Assembly (NCBI GenBank): GCA_002049455.2
Contig: KV918763.1
Location: forward strand, 372,001-436,000
Reading direction: 5' to 3'
Origin: Porphyra umbilicalis
Taxonomy: Eukaryota > Rhodophyta > Bangiophyceae > Bangiales > Bangiaceae
DNA length: 64,000 nt
Positions 21,471-31,746 of the stretch are shown here, piece after piece. Within the stretch, counting starts at the first letter, position 1, and each line of letters starts with the position of its first letter. Made by a program: the position numbers and the translations under genes. Under the pieces are notes generated by a model that worked only from the letters and a program-made list of their open reading frames with translations, did no database searches and was not told where the DNA came from.

Positions 21471-23872
21471 CGGTGCCGCTGCCGAGGACCCGTGGGACGC
21501 TCACCCCCCGACTCGTGGCTGTCGTCATAGACGAACCGCTCGTCAGCAGAGGCCACGCGGTCCGCCGCCCGCACTTCGTCCAGGATACGACCAATGTCGT
21601 CCTCCAGGTGCGACGCGCGGCGGAGTTCTTTGACGACCTTGACGACGCCGTCCATCGCCTCCCCCATCGTGCGATCGCTGGACGTCCGCAGGGACGCGTG
21701 CAGCCGGTCCACGCCACTACGCAGCACCCGGCTGATCGCCAGCCCCACGGCGCCAGCCGGCGCGCCGCCCGCCGCGGCCAAGCGCTTCACGGCCGCCGCC
21801 GAAAGGTGCGCCCGGAGCGCGTCGCCCTCAGGCGCAATGGACCCCACGCGGTACCACTTGTGGTGCGCCGCGCAGGGGGGCTCCACCTCCTGCCCCTCGG
21901 ACGACCTCGGGCGTTTCCCCCGCGTGGTCCCCCCGCTCCGCCGCGACCCGGTTGCCCCCGCCGTCGACCGGGCCGCCCCATCGGCGCCGACCGGCGCCCG
22001 GCCGCGCCGCGCGTCGCCCGGTCGGGGCGCCGCCGCGCCGCCGTCCGCCCGCCCTGACGCTCCAGCGGACGCCGGCGGCTTCCGCCGGCGCGTCGACGCC
22101 GCTGGCGGTGACCACGACCGCCGGCTACCTCCCGCGGCTTCCCTCGCCGCGCCACTCCGTTGCGAAGCCGCCGGCGGCGGCGTTGCCCGTCCCGGCGTCG
22201 GCCCGCGCCGAGGGCGAGGCGTGCCGCGTCCCGGCGGCGGTGTCCGGCGCGACCCCGTCGCCCGACGCGACGACCCCCGAACGGGCGACCGTGTCCGCGT
22301 TGTCGACGCCGACGCCGACGGGGACCGCGACGGCACCCACTGGGCGTCGTCCCGGGCCCGCCCCCTCGGCGACGACCGCGACGGGGACCGCGAAGGCACC
22401 CACTGGGCGTCGTCCCGGGCACGCCCCTTCGGCGACAACCGCGACGGCGACACGGCCCGCCATGACGGCGATCCCGAGCCTGCCGCCGCCGCGTCCTCCC
22501 GGGCCGCGTCGCTGTCCCCGCCCCGGGTGGGCCCCGCCCCCACGTTCCCGGACGCCCCCGGCGGCCCCCGCGCCGTGGAGCTCTGCGACGCCGCGCGCTC
22601 GGCCCGACTTGGGAAGTTGACGCCCCTAGCATCCAACGCTAGTCGAAACCCGTATGGGTTCGCCGCGTCGTCCGCCTCCGCCGGCAACGGCGTCTGCCCG
22701 AGCGGCAAACTCGCAGCCGCCACCACGTCTCCCCATTTGGGGAGCAGCACCGCCATGCCTTGGAGCAGCCGCTGCAGCCGGGCGTGCTCGTCCGCACTCC
22801 CCTCCGCCATGTCGTCCAGCCGGAGACGCTCCAGCCGGTGGAGAAGGGCTGAAGAGATGCGGTGGACCCGCCCGCCGGCGAGGTCCGCCAGCAGCGCGAT
22901 GGCGGTGAGCTGCACGCGCTCCACCACGTACATGTCCCACAAGCAGCTGCGGTCGTCCCCCATCATGCGGTCGTAATAATACGACAGCACGGTGGGGTAC
23001 GCCACGTGCAGCCCCCGCGGCAGCTCCAACTCGCCCAGCGCCTCCGGCACGCGCCGCCAGCCGGCTCGGTTCAAGCCCTTGGCATGGTGGCCCGCCGTCA
23101 TCAGGTACGGGACGTCGTCGCCCTTGCGCGCCCGAACGTCCACCTCCTTCCGCGCTTGGTTTACCGCCACGCGGTCGCCCTCCGCCAAAAGGAGCGTCAG
23201 ATCGCGCCCAACCCGCTCGGGGTTCGGCCAGGAGCTGATGGCCGGGCACTCGTATGGCAGGACCGCCCGTGGCGCCGCCCCCGCGTCCACACGACGGGCG
23301 TTCTTGTCCGCCGCCTCTTCGTAGTAGTACGCCGCGGCGTCCATCGCCTCCCGGTGCTGCGCCTCGGCGGCCTGCACGTACCCGAGGTCCGCCGACGTCC
23401 GTAGATACGGAAGCGACAACTCCGTCAGGTACTCCGCCGGTGGGGTCACCGCGTCCGGCATGAGACTCATCAGACGGCCCCAGCAGTGCACCACCCACGG
23501 CACCCAATCGCGGAGGACAGTCTCGTTCTCGTGCTCCCTCACGAAGGCGTACGCCGTCCGGACGAACCACGACGGCAACGCCGTCCCGAAGCGCGCCACC
23601 TCGCGGCTGAAGCGGACGGCCAACTCGCCATCGCACCGCTGCGAGTGCACCTCGTGGATGCCGCCGTGCCAGTACGCCATGCGTACGCCGGGCTGCATGC
23701 GCTCGACCGCCGGCTGGTTCCGCGGGTCTGGCCCCGGCACCCGCTCCCGCTCCGGCACCTTGTCGTGCTCCGCCAATACGCACTCGGCGGACCGCCGCAG
23801 CCCCGCCCTCAACGCGTCCGGCAAGGACGGCGCGATGTAGGCCATCGCCGCCGCTTCCCCGGTCGCCGCCAT
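21467..23872 (-). CDS. Antisense ORF of unknown function inside the gypsy element
   Basis: 801 codons on the opposite strand, between pol and the 3' LTR; its stop (21467-21469) overlaps the pol stop. The first ~440 residues have ordinary globular composition with many aromatics and no frame breaks, for example LPSWFVRTAYAFVREHENE, DWVPWVVHCWGRLMSLMP and YPTVLSYYYDRMMGDDRSCL. Then a long Arg/Ser/Pro-rich part follows with a 63-bp tandem duplication (22332 and 22395) encoding ARDDAQWVPSRSPSR twice, and a final ~100-residue helical region with KELRRASHLEDDIGRILDEV. I do not recognise the family. Antisense extra ORFs are known in some plant gypsy lineages. The start is the ATG at 23870-23872. Confidence 0.65.
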   Translation of the reverse strand: MAATGEAAAMAYIAPSLPDALRAGLRRSAECVLAEHDKVPERERVPGPDPRNQPAVERMQPGVRMAYWHGGIHEVHSQRCDGELAVRFSREVARFGTALPSWFVRTAYAFVREHENETVLRDWVPWVVHCWGRLMSLMPDAVTPPAEYLTELSLPYLRTSADLGYVQAAEAQHREAMDAAAYYYEEAADKNARRVDAGAAPRAVLPYECPAISSWPNPERVGRDLTLLLAEGDRVAVNQARKEVDVRARKGDDVPYLMTAGHHAKGLNRAGWRRVPEALGELELPRGLHVAYPTVLSYYYDRMMGDDRSCLWDMYVVERVQLTAIALLADLAGGRVHRISSALLHRLERLRLDDMAEGSADEHARLQRLLQGMAVLLPKWGDVVAAASLPLGQTPLPAEADDAANPYGFRLALDARGVNFPSRAERAASQSSTARGPPGASGNVGAGPTRGGDSDAAREDAAAAGSGSPSWRAVSPSRLSPKGRARDDAQWVPSRSPSRSSPRGRARDDAQWVPSRSPSASASTTRTRSPVRGSSRRATGSRRTPPPGRGTPRPRRGPTPGRATPPPAASQRSGAAREAAGGSRRSWSPPAASTRRRKPPASAGASGRADGGAAAPRPGDARRGRAPVGADGAARSTAGATGSRRSGGTTRGKRPRSSEGQEVEPPCAAHHKWYRVGSIAPEGDALRAHLSAAAVKRLAAAGGAPAGAVGLAISRVLRSGVDRLHASLRTSSDRTMGEAMDGVVKVVKELRRASHLEDDIGRILDEVRAADRVASADERFVYDDSHESGGERPTGPRQRHR

Positions 23873-24413
23873 CCGACCAAGTCGGCAGCACGCCCACGCC
23901 GATGGCGTCCGCGCGTGCCGCCTCCGCCGCCGCCTACCGCGTCGTCCGCCTCCGTCGGCGACAACGTCTGCCCGAGTGGCAAACCCGCAGCACGCCCACG
24001 CCGATGGCGTCCGCGCGTGCCGCCCCCCGTCGCCGGCGCCCCGCGTTCTTCAACGCTGCCCCCGCCGGCCCCCGCACGGCGGTATGCCCGCGCTGGCGCC
24101 GCTCGCCGCCGCGCGCGGCCCGCGCGCGCGCCCCCACGCGACCCGCATCGCCTGGTGGCCCCGCCCTGCGCCTGCGCGCTGGCGGCGCTCGCCGCCGCGT
24201 GCTGCCCGCGCGCGCGCCCCCACGCGACCCGCGTCGCCTGGTGGCCCCGCCCTGCGCCTGCGCGCTGGCGCAGCTTGCCGCCGCGTGCTGCCCGCGCGCG
24301 CGCCCCCACGCGACCCGCGTCGCCTGGTGGCCCCGCCCTGCGCCCTCGCGCTGGCGACCCCCGAGCGGCCCCGCATCCGTCCTTGCTGGCGGGTGACCGC
24401 CAGGTCTTGGCCC
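23873..24413. other. Non-coding interval between the antisense ORF and the polypurine tract
   Basis: Should hold any promoter of the antisense ORF. A block at about 23886-23987 is followed by a partly repeated copy from 23988, and 23941-23991 resembles a piece of the antisense ORF near 22666. Then comes an 86-bp tandem repeat. Confidence 0.5.
24110..24360. repeat. 86-bp tandem repeat, three copies, inside the gypsy element
   Basis: The landmark CCCCCACGCGACCCGC recurs at 24129, 24215 and 24301, exactly 86 bases apart. Each unit includes CGCCTGGTGGCCCCGCCCTG. Confidence 0.9.
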
Positions 24414-24421
24414 GAGGGGGG
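24414..24421 (+). other. Polypurine tract of the gypsy element
   Basis: GAGGGGGG lies immediately upstream of the 3' LTR, the expected plus-strand primer. Confidence 0.85.
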
Positions 24422-24788
24422 TGTTGCATTGGGCAGGGGCTAAGTCCAGTACTTATGCCCCTGCCGGGACTTGCGCCCGTCTCTCCGTACTTCGGAATGC
24501 GGCCTGTGGGACGGCTGTCCCTCCCTAAGTAGCCCCCCCTATTCGGGCCAGGGGCTACTCTTACGTCTCTCTTTTTCGTCTGTTCTCGTCTTGTTATTAC
24601 GGCGCCGGCCGTGCCCCGCGCCGCCCCGTCCTGCTCGCCATCTAAATCTTGGCGTCCCTCTCGAGTCCTAGCCTTTGAGCGCCTTTGCGCCGTCTAGGTC
24701 CTCTCGGTAGGTTGACCCTTTAGGTCCTTCTCTTTTGTACTGTCAGTGTGGTTCTAGGGTATTTGTTCGCGCCTTCTTTGTTGCCACA
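24422..24788 (+). repeat. 3' LTR of the gypsy element
   Basis: 367 bp, TG...CA, nearly identical to 14483-14849. Confidence 0.95.
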
Positions 24789-26485
24789 TCCGCCTCTAGA
24801 ACTCCGGCAACGAGGCGCCATAGAGCCGGAACCACGTTGCACAAGAATACGTGCATCGGGTCGTACGGTGCAGCGGAAGTCCAACCCAGCGCCCAGAGGT
24901 AGACTAGCGATGGGTGTGCCGCCCTTGTCGCCGGGCTCGGGCACAACAGCGGCGACCAGCCCGACACGCCGGCCAAACGAACAGCACGCCTGACGTGCGC
25001 AGCCGGTCGGCTATCCGTCCGCATGACCTCGACCGACGCCGCCTGCTCGTGGAGGGTCAGGCTGCTTCGGGTCGCCAGCGGGCTCGACGAAACGGAAACG
25101 AGCTCCTCGCCGGTAGTAGGGTCCACCGGTGGGAAGTAGTACTTGGTGCCCAACAGCACCCCGTGGTATGGGCGCAGCCGGTCTGGGCAGTACCCGCCAT
25201 GCCCGGTCATATGCGTCACCTTGTCGCCGCCGGGCGCGTCGGCGCACACATACATAACCAATGCCTTGACGTTGTACGTTCCGTCCTTTCCGAACACGCG
25301 CAAACCGTCCAGGCCAGCCGCCAGGGAGTTGAGCTCGGCCATGGCAAGCGCCATGAATGAATCCATGTCGACGGGCTCGTTGGGCCCCGGCGTGATGAAG
25401 ATAGGTAGCGTTGACACATTCTTGGACCGCATATCCGCGGGAAGGGTCATCACCGAAGCGGTCACAATCCAACTCTTGAAGCCCGTCTGCCGCCACGGGT
25501 CGAAACCGTCGAGCGCCAGCCGCAGCATGATGTAAATTGTTAGGGGGGCGGCGGTGATGGTCCCGTCTGCCCACCAGCCCCTGTACGTGTCGCTGTCGTA
25601 ATGGTCCGCGTACTGCTTCTGAGGCTCGGCGGCCGACCGGCGCGCGTCGTGCATGGACTCCATGATAAAACCTGACAGCTTTTCGTCCAACAGCATCATG
25701 CGGATCCACGGTGTGATCAACCAGTACGGCATTACCCGCTTCGGCACCGTTGACGCCGGCCGGTACCTTGGGCTGCCACAGTGCGGGCACGAGACGGTGT
25801 GAGGGTGCCCCCCCGTGAACGCCATGCAACCGGAGGGACAGCACGAAACAGGGATCGAGCCGAGATGAACAGCTTCCTTCACCAGCTTGGCCAGTTGATG
25901 TGGCGTAGAAGAGTGACGTTGGGTGCCACGCTGCAGCAGGTACTCGCCTACTGCCGCCCGCGTGAGGTTGTGGTTGATTGCGAAGACAAAGCCGAAAAAG
26001 TCGTCGACCGCCCACGCAAAGTGGGCCTTGGAGAAGCGCATGCCGTTGACACCCAGTCCGTCGAGGTTGCGTACGGATTGCAGCGCGTTGTCGTCCTCGA
26101 CGGGCGCCTCCAAGTCCGCATCGCCGTGTTGGAAGAGGTTGACGCCGCCGCCGGGCGTGGCGTCGTCGTCGGGCATCCCCCCGCCGCAACGAGCGTCGGC
26201 CATGTCAGCAGGACACGCTGTCTCAGCGGGTGGCCCATTGACAGGAACTTGGGCGGGGCCAGCGGCAGGAGGAGCGCCATCGACAGCGCGCTGCCGAGTT
26301 CGGGCAGCGATAGGCAAGTCGGGCGCCACCGCGTGAGCCGCTGGCGACGAGGAAGAGCCGCCTCCCGCCGATACCGGACCAGGATAGGCCGCCCGGTGGA
26401 CATAGTAAGTAGTGCGGCTGACGAAACGAAGCCGCCACCCGTTCTTAGCTTGGAGAATCCCACAGTGGCACAGCAACCGGTCCAT
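24789..26485 (-). pseudogene. CACTA (En/Spm, Tnp2) transposase, N-terminal part, cut by the gypsy element
   Basis: Cut-and-paste transposase of the CACTA superfamily. Proposed start is the ATG at 26483-26485 (MDRLLCHCGILQAKNGW). A Cys-containing block SCPHCGSPRYRPAS follows. The Tnp2 core includes LALDGFDPWRQTGFKSWIV, TLPIFITPGPNEPVDMDSF, CADAPGGDKVTHMTGHGGYC and YDPMHVFLCNVVPALW. The open frame runs through the target duplication (24789-24793) into the LTR and ends at 24743. The remainder of the gene is at 13259-14477 in the same frame once the gypsy element and one duplication copy are taken away. Terminal repeats of the DNA element were not found. Confidence 0.85.
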
Positions 26486-28410
26486 GGGAGGGGGCGTAAG
26501 AGGCGCTAGGCGGGCACGGGCACGGAAGTGGGGGTATGCCTGCAAACGCGACACTCGGGGTTTGGGGGGGGAGCGAAGAGAACTGCCGTGCGGGGGGTGG
26601 AGAAGAGAGACGGTGATGGGGGATACTGGGTCAAGAAAACCGGGTGTGCCTAGAGAGAGTGCAAGACAGGGCGTTCCCAGGGAGAGCTGCCATTGTGGCG
26701 TGACAGGAGCCAGGCACAAGCAGCTCTCTGCTTCCACTCAGGGGTGCGGTGTGTCACGGTACCTCTGTGGCAGGAGGAGGGAGAACGGGGATGGGGGGCG
26801 GTGCGTGTCGGCACCATAGTGCCAGCCCGACAGCCATCGTCAGTCCGTGCCACCGTGGTGCAGGCGTTGGTACAGAGGCGGGGCCTCTGATTCGACAGCT
26901 GACGCTGCGGAATGATCTTGGTGCCACGTTGGCCTCCTGTCTCCTCGGGTATGAATTGGACAATGGAGCCCAGGAAGTCTGGCTCTGATGAGACTTGGTA
27001 GGGTCAAATTATTCGATCAAATGTCAGCCTCAGGATCCGAAAGCGTCCGTGCGCGCGCGTTTGCCCAGCAACGAATGACGTCTTCCAGTGCGCCCCCCGC
27101 CCAGGGGGGCTGCGCGTGGGGGTGCCAGGCAAGTGGCGTGGCGCGTTTGGGCGCGCTCGGCCGGCGCAGTCGGAGCGGCGCGTGCACCACCGTCGCGGGG
27201 GAGCGCGGCCCGCCGCGCACCGAGGCACCCGCGGAGCTGCCGAGTGCATCCGGTCGGGCGCTGGCGCATGGCGACCGGCGTGGGTGGCCGCCCCCTCCCA
27301 CCCCCCCCCCTGCGCCCATCTTCTCGTCCCACCGTGCCGCATTCGAACCCCGACCCCGCGCCCCGTCCATGGAGTAGGCCCTGCCACCCGCCCCCGCCTC
27401 CCCCTGCTCCTGTTCTTGCTCCTGCCATTGATTTGTCCCACCCCCCCGCACCCCCCTGGCGCCCGCGCCCCCACTCTCCCGTGCCCGCCCCCCCTCGTCC
27501 TGCACTTAGCCATGCCTGAATTGTTCGGGAAAATGAGGCTCAGCAGCAGCTTCCGGGCTCGCAGCGTTGTAGCAGCGGGTCCATTGGGTTGATAGAGGTA
27601 TGGCTCTGGGTGATTTTAACGGTCGATGGCACCTAGCTTTGTTGCTGTTGGGCCTGCGACCCCTTCGTCGACCCACTGCCAACACGCTAACTCAGCCTAT
27701 TGCACAGCCCCCATTTCTCTGTCTTTAAGCCACTCCCGTGTGCCCGTGTGCCTGTACGCTTGCGCGCCCGCGCAACCTCCTTTATTCCAGTGCTTATGAC
27801 ACAGCAGCTCTCCTCGTCTTTGCTTTGTACTCGCCTCAACCACTTGCCGCTTGCCGTCTATCCCGCGCATGCTGACCATCACTCGCGCCCACTCGCCCCG
27901 GCCGTCTCCCCGCCTCCACGTCGACACGCTCGTCGGCCGCGCCCCCCCCGCCACCAGGTCGAGTCGCTCGTCGGCGGCGCCCCCCCCGCGTCCACGTCGG
28001 CGCGCTCGTCGGTGCCTTCCCCCGACCGCCACGAGGTCGAGGCGCTCGCCGTTGGTTCCCCGCCCGCCTCCACGTCGTCGCGCTCCTCGACGGCGCCCCC
28101 CCGCGTTGACGTCGGCTCGCTCGTCGGTGCCCTCCCCCGACCGCCACGAGGTCGTCGCGCTCGTCGGTGCCTTCCCCCGACCGCCACGAGGTCGAGGCGC
28201 TCGTCGTTGGTTCCCCGCCCGCCTCCACGTCGTCGCGCTCGTCGACGGCACCCCCCCCGCGTTGACGTCGGCTCGCGCGTCGGTGCCCTCCCCTGACCGC
28301 CACGAGGTCGTCGCGCTCGTCGGCCACGCCCCCCCCGCCTGCCCGTCGACCCGCTAGTCGGCCTCCAAGTTGACGCGTTCGTCGTTGGGCCCCCCCCCGT
28401 CCTCCAAGCT
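26486..28410. other. Region without a supported gene; includes a minisatellite
   Basis: 26486-27000 may contain the 5' end of the CACTA element. 27001-27600 is Pro/Arg-coding GC-rich DNA on both strands with no domain. 27880-28400 is repetitive. Confidence 0.4.
27890..28360. repeat. Degenerate minisatellite upstream of the 28411 gene
   Basis: Interleaved copies of CCCCCGACCGCCACGAGGTC and GTTGGTTCCCCGCCCGCCTC. The second motif recurs at 28051 and 28206, 155 bases apart. Open frames across it simply reflect the repeat. Confidence 0.75.
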
Positions 28411-28896
28411 ATGGCAGATGCCAACGCCAACGATGTCAACGCCAACGATGTCAACATCGTGCCACGGACACATGCTAAGCTGACGAACGAGAAGCCTTAC
28501 GAGTGCCCGCTGCTGGGGTTGACGCCGGCAGACGTGGCTGTGCTGCAGAAGGCCGTGCCCGACCAGATCAACCTCCATTTTGACTCCGAGCGGCCGTTCT
28601 CGCGGCAGCAGGCGTCGGTCAAGGCCAAGGCGACGCTCGCCCTCGAGCGCCTGGTCCCCGCATTGGCTCACGCCGAGCACCACTGGGCGGCTCTGTGCCT
28701 GCTCTCGAACTCCAACCATAACATCCAGGCCAATGACGACCGGCACCGGCGGCGGCAAGAGCTCCGCAAGGCAGCCGAGGACAAGCGGCTGGCCGACCTA
28801 CGCGCGGCGGCAGACAAGAACCTAGAGGAGGAAGGCGAGGACGAGAAGATGGGCGACCTCGCCTTCTGTCTGCGCCACACGCGTGGCCGCGATTGA
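28411..28896 (+). CDS. Hypothetical protein, 161 residues
   Basis: Not recognised. ATG at 28411. The N-terminus contains a short repeat (NANDVNANDVN), then a stretch with balanced composition (YECPLLGLTPADVAVLQKAV, FSRQQASVKAKATLALERLV), and a strongly charged helical, probably coiled-coil C-terminus (RRRQELRKAAEDKRLADLRA then an EEEGEDEK patch). No membrane segment or signal peptide. Codon use is GC3-rich like the host genes, which supports coding. It lies just after a minisatellite and could be a transposon-derived or gag-like fragment. Confidence 0.45.
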   Translation: MADANANDVNANDVNIVPRTHAKLTNEKPYECPLLGLTPADVAVLQKAVPDQINLHFDSERPFSRQQASVKAKATLALERLVPALAHAEHHWAALCLLSNSNHNIQANDDRHRRRQELRKAAEDKRLADLRAAADKNLEEEGEDEKMGDLAFCLRHTRGRD

Positions 28897-31293
28897 GGCA
28901 CTCCCTGTGTTGCGCAGTTGGTTTGTGGCGGGGGGGAGAGGGGGCCAGAGCAGGCCATGATGGAGGCGAGGCGGGCGAGGTAGTCGGCATGGGTAGGATG
29001 GCGCTCGTAGTGACATGCCGGGGCGGTGGTGGGTGCGCCGGGGCGCGGCGCCACCGAATGGTCAGCTGGTGCTATGACCAATGAATCGAAGAAATGAATA
29101 CAATTGGTCATACAATTAGTGATTCACAGCCGAAATGAAATACGACCAGTCCAGACATTCAGCCCCCTGATTGGCCCATACAAACTGTAAGCTTGCAATG
29201 ACAGCTGTAAGTACTGTAATTGAATAGTTGGTGGGAACTGTAAATGGAGATTTCTAGATTTTCCAGCAGCCAATAGGAACGCTCCTCAGTCCGGTTTGTA
29301 GGGGGGGTTTTGACCCCCCATAGAGTCATGTTGACTCGATGCCAGGTCATCCTGATTTTTTTGACAGGCGTTACGCCACGTCAGCCGGGCACGGCGCCAC
29401 CGCACCGAGGCAAAATGACTCTACGGAGAGTTTTCTGCGCACCGCATCCAGGCGCGGCAGCTCTCTGCCGAGTCACGATGCCCCTCAAGGGAGTCAAAAT
29501 TTTCCCGTAGGGGATTCTCTCACCAGGCTGGCGCAAAACGCAGCAAGCCGTCACAAGCAGATCTTGCGGCAGTTTGCTGAAGGCTATTTGCTCATACTGA
29601 TGAAGCGCGTACCGGGGACGTGCGACGTGCGGGCTGGGAGAGGCGGTGCTTCTTTCGTCGAGAAGCTTCGAATCCAGCCGAGGCACTCGGCTGTACCAAA
29701 GTCTGTCTCACTTTATTAGTCACCTGAGCCTCGTTTCTTGGGGGCGTCGGTTATATGTCCACCGGATCGACACCTTTCGGAGAGCAGTTTTCTTCACCTG
29801 GATGGAGGTCCTCTCTGCCTCTTTTCTGTAAAAAATGGTGCCCTTTGGGTCATTGCAAGGACACGAACAGAGTGCTCTTCCGCAGGAACAACCAAAGAAG
29901 AGCAGATGATTTCCGTGTGGGAAAGTAGCCCCATTAACGGGGATGACAACGGTTTCCAGCTCACAACTGAATCTGCATCACAGGAATTCCGGTTGTTCTG
30001 ATCCTCCAAGCCATCGACGAAGAATACAACAGAGGGCGCACACGCCAAAACGTCTGCGCTACTGCGCTTCTCGCTCTAATGAATCGTTCAACAGACCCGG
30101 AAGCCATCGTGTGAGGCTTCGGCCCATTTGCAACTGGCCGGAGCACCTGGCCAAGGACAAGCGCCCATTGACGAAGTGACTAAAGAGGTGAGATAGACTT
30201 CAGATTAAAGAAGGCGCGAAGCGCAACGAACAGCCTCGGAGCATGCACCTCTTAAACGCCCGGGCAAGGCAAGCGCCACAGAGAAACAACAAGCGCTCAA
30301 CAGGCCGGGACCGCGGACGCCCGACCGCCCGCCGTCCGACGCGGCTGGTGCCGTGCCCCGCGCCGCCGCCGCCGCAGTGCGACGGTGTCGGCGGCCGCCA
30401 CGGTGCCAGTGACGGTTGAGGGGCGGGGGGGGAAGGAGGTACGGATTGCACCGCCCCAAAAGACGGCGACGCGACGCCCGAGGGCGAGCGGCCGCAGCGC
30501 CCCTACGGGAAAAGCCGGAGTCAAAAACCGGCATACTCCTATCGAGAACTATGCCGGTTTCCTAAAGTTTGGGACGCTCCACAGGGCCCTTCAGGGGACC
30601 CAAGTGTTCCGGAAAAACCCGGCATCAGTGAGACCATGACCGGTGTCTGATGCCTCCTCACGGCAAAAAAACCGGCATACCTGGGCTCATGAGGACCGCA
30701 GAAACGAAGAACTGCGGCAGAGCTCTGTCACTCTCATCCGATCAATCCACGATCGACCAATAGGGATGGAGAGCGTCGTTGCATCCAAACCACAGGCTGG
30801 TGCACGGCTCTGGACAAGATCTCAAATTGTACCAATCCGTGAATATTCCAATTTATCATTCCCCAAATACGGCCAACAACGTAGCGTTCACCTTTGTGTG
30901 GTGCGCCGTCCGCGCGCTTGGCCGCGTGCGCGCGCGTGCCCCGCCGCTGCCGCCGTGCTTGCGTGGCGAGACCGGGGCAGGGGGTCCCGAGCAGGCTGGG
31001 GGCAAGTGGTCGAACCAGTCGACCGACAGCGAGTCGACAGCCCGGGGCTCCATGGTTGCGTGGACGGGAAGAGCGTTAGCTACAGCAGAGGGGAGGCGAG
31101 CGGGGGAAGAATGAGCTCAGGAAGGGGGGAAGTGGTTTTGGGGGGGGCGTGATCGACGGACGGTGTGTTTCGATGGGGCGTCGTGGTTCTCAAGTTGAGG
31201 CTGAGCGACCGTCGCAGGGGCTGGCCTCGGGGTCACCCTCATGTCCTCGGGGGCACCCCCTCTTCAGGGTCCTTGTTGAGCCCCTCTCCTTAC
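28897..31293. other. Region of transposon debris, no supported gene
   Basis: 29298-29513 looks like a small MITE: its ends GTAGGGGGGGTTTTGACCCC and (reverse strand) CCCCTACGGGAAAATTTTGA are imperfect inverted repeats. An inverted pair AACCGGCATA / TATGCCGGTT occurs at about 30527-30563, and CCCCTACGGGAAAA again at about 30499. The rest shows nothing I can name. Confidence 0.4.
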
Positions 31294-31711
31294 TGTTGAA
31301 ACGCAGTGGGGATAGGGGTTGGGGGACCACGGTGAAGTGGTTGAGTGTCTTGATCTTGTGTGTGTGTGTGCGAACGTGCTTTGTTGGTTGTCCTAAGGTT
31401 CGCCCGCCTCTCCCAACCGAGAGCACCTCTCAAATAGTCCCCACCGGCCCAAGTGCTCCCCCCTCTCGCGCCCACACCGACGCCCACGCCCTCGCACCAA
31501 ATCGAACCACTCACCAAATCAAAAGCCACTAGAGCAAAGCGAAGATCAAATCCAAAACATGCCAAAAGTAACGCCCCAAGATGACCCAACACAAATGTGT
31601 GCAACTTGACCACGTCTTGCAAATGTACCATGTGGGGTACCATAAGGGTCACCGATCATCATCCATCCGCGAACCGCCAGTGGAGTCGGCGACGAGCATC
31701 ACAGTCCAACA
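31294..31711 (-). repeat. 3' LTR of copia element 1
   Basis: On the plus strand it runs TGTTGAAACG...CAGTCCAACA. It matches 35835-36252. Confidence 0.93.
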
Positions 31712-31720
31712 CTCCTCCTT
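31712..31720 (-). other. Polypurine tract of copia element 1
   Basis: AAGGAGGAG on the minus strand, directly before the 3' LTR. Confidence 0.75.
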
Positions 31721-31746
31721 GCTTGTTGCCGCGGCGGTTCTTGTAT

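Larger units (their letters stand above)
14483..24788 (+). mobile_element. Ty3/gypsy chromovirus-type LTR retrotransposon, complete
   Basis: A 10,306-bp element with two 367-bp LTRs, a primer-binding site, gag, pol in the -1 frame, an antisense ORF, a polypurine tract and a 5-bp target duplication. The LTRs differ at three positions by eye, so insertion was fairly recent. The gag and pol frames are uninterrupted, so it may still be active. It sits inside a CACTA transposase gene, in the opposite direction. Confidence 0.96.

Noticed and set aside
22626-23897. A second long frame on the antisense strand of the gypsy element
   Set aside because: It is a frame shadow of the 801-codon ORF; its Gly/Arg/Ala composition lacks the aromatic-rich globular character of the real frame.
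27890-28457. Open frames on both strands over the 27.9-28.4 kb minisatellite
   Set aside because: They merely translate the repeat unit and change frame between units.
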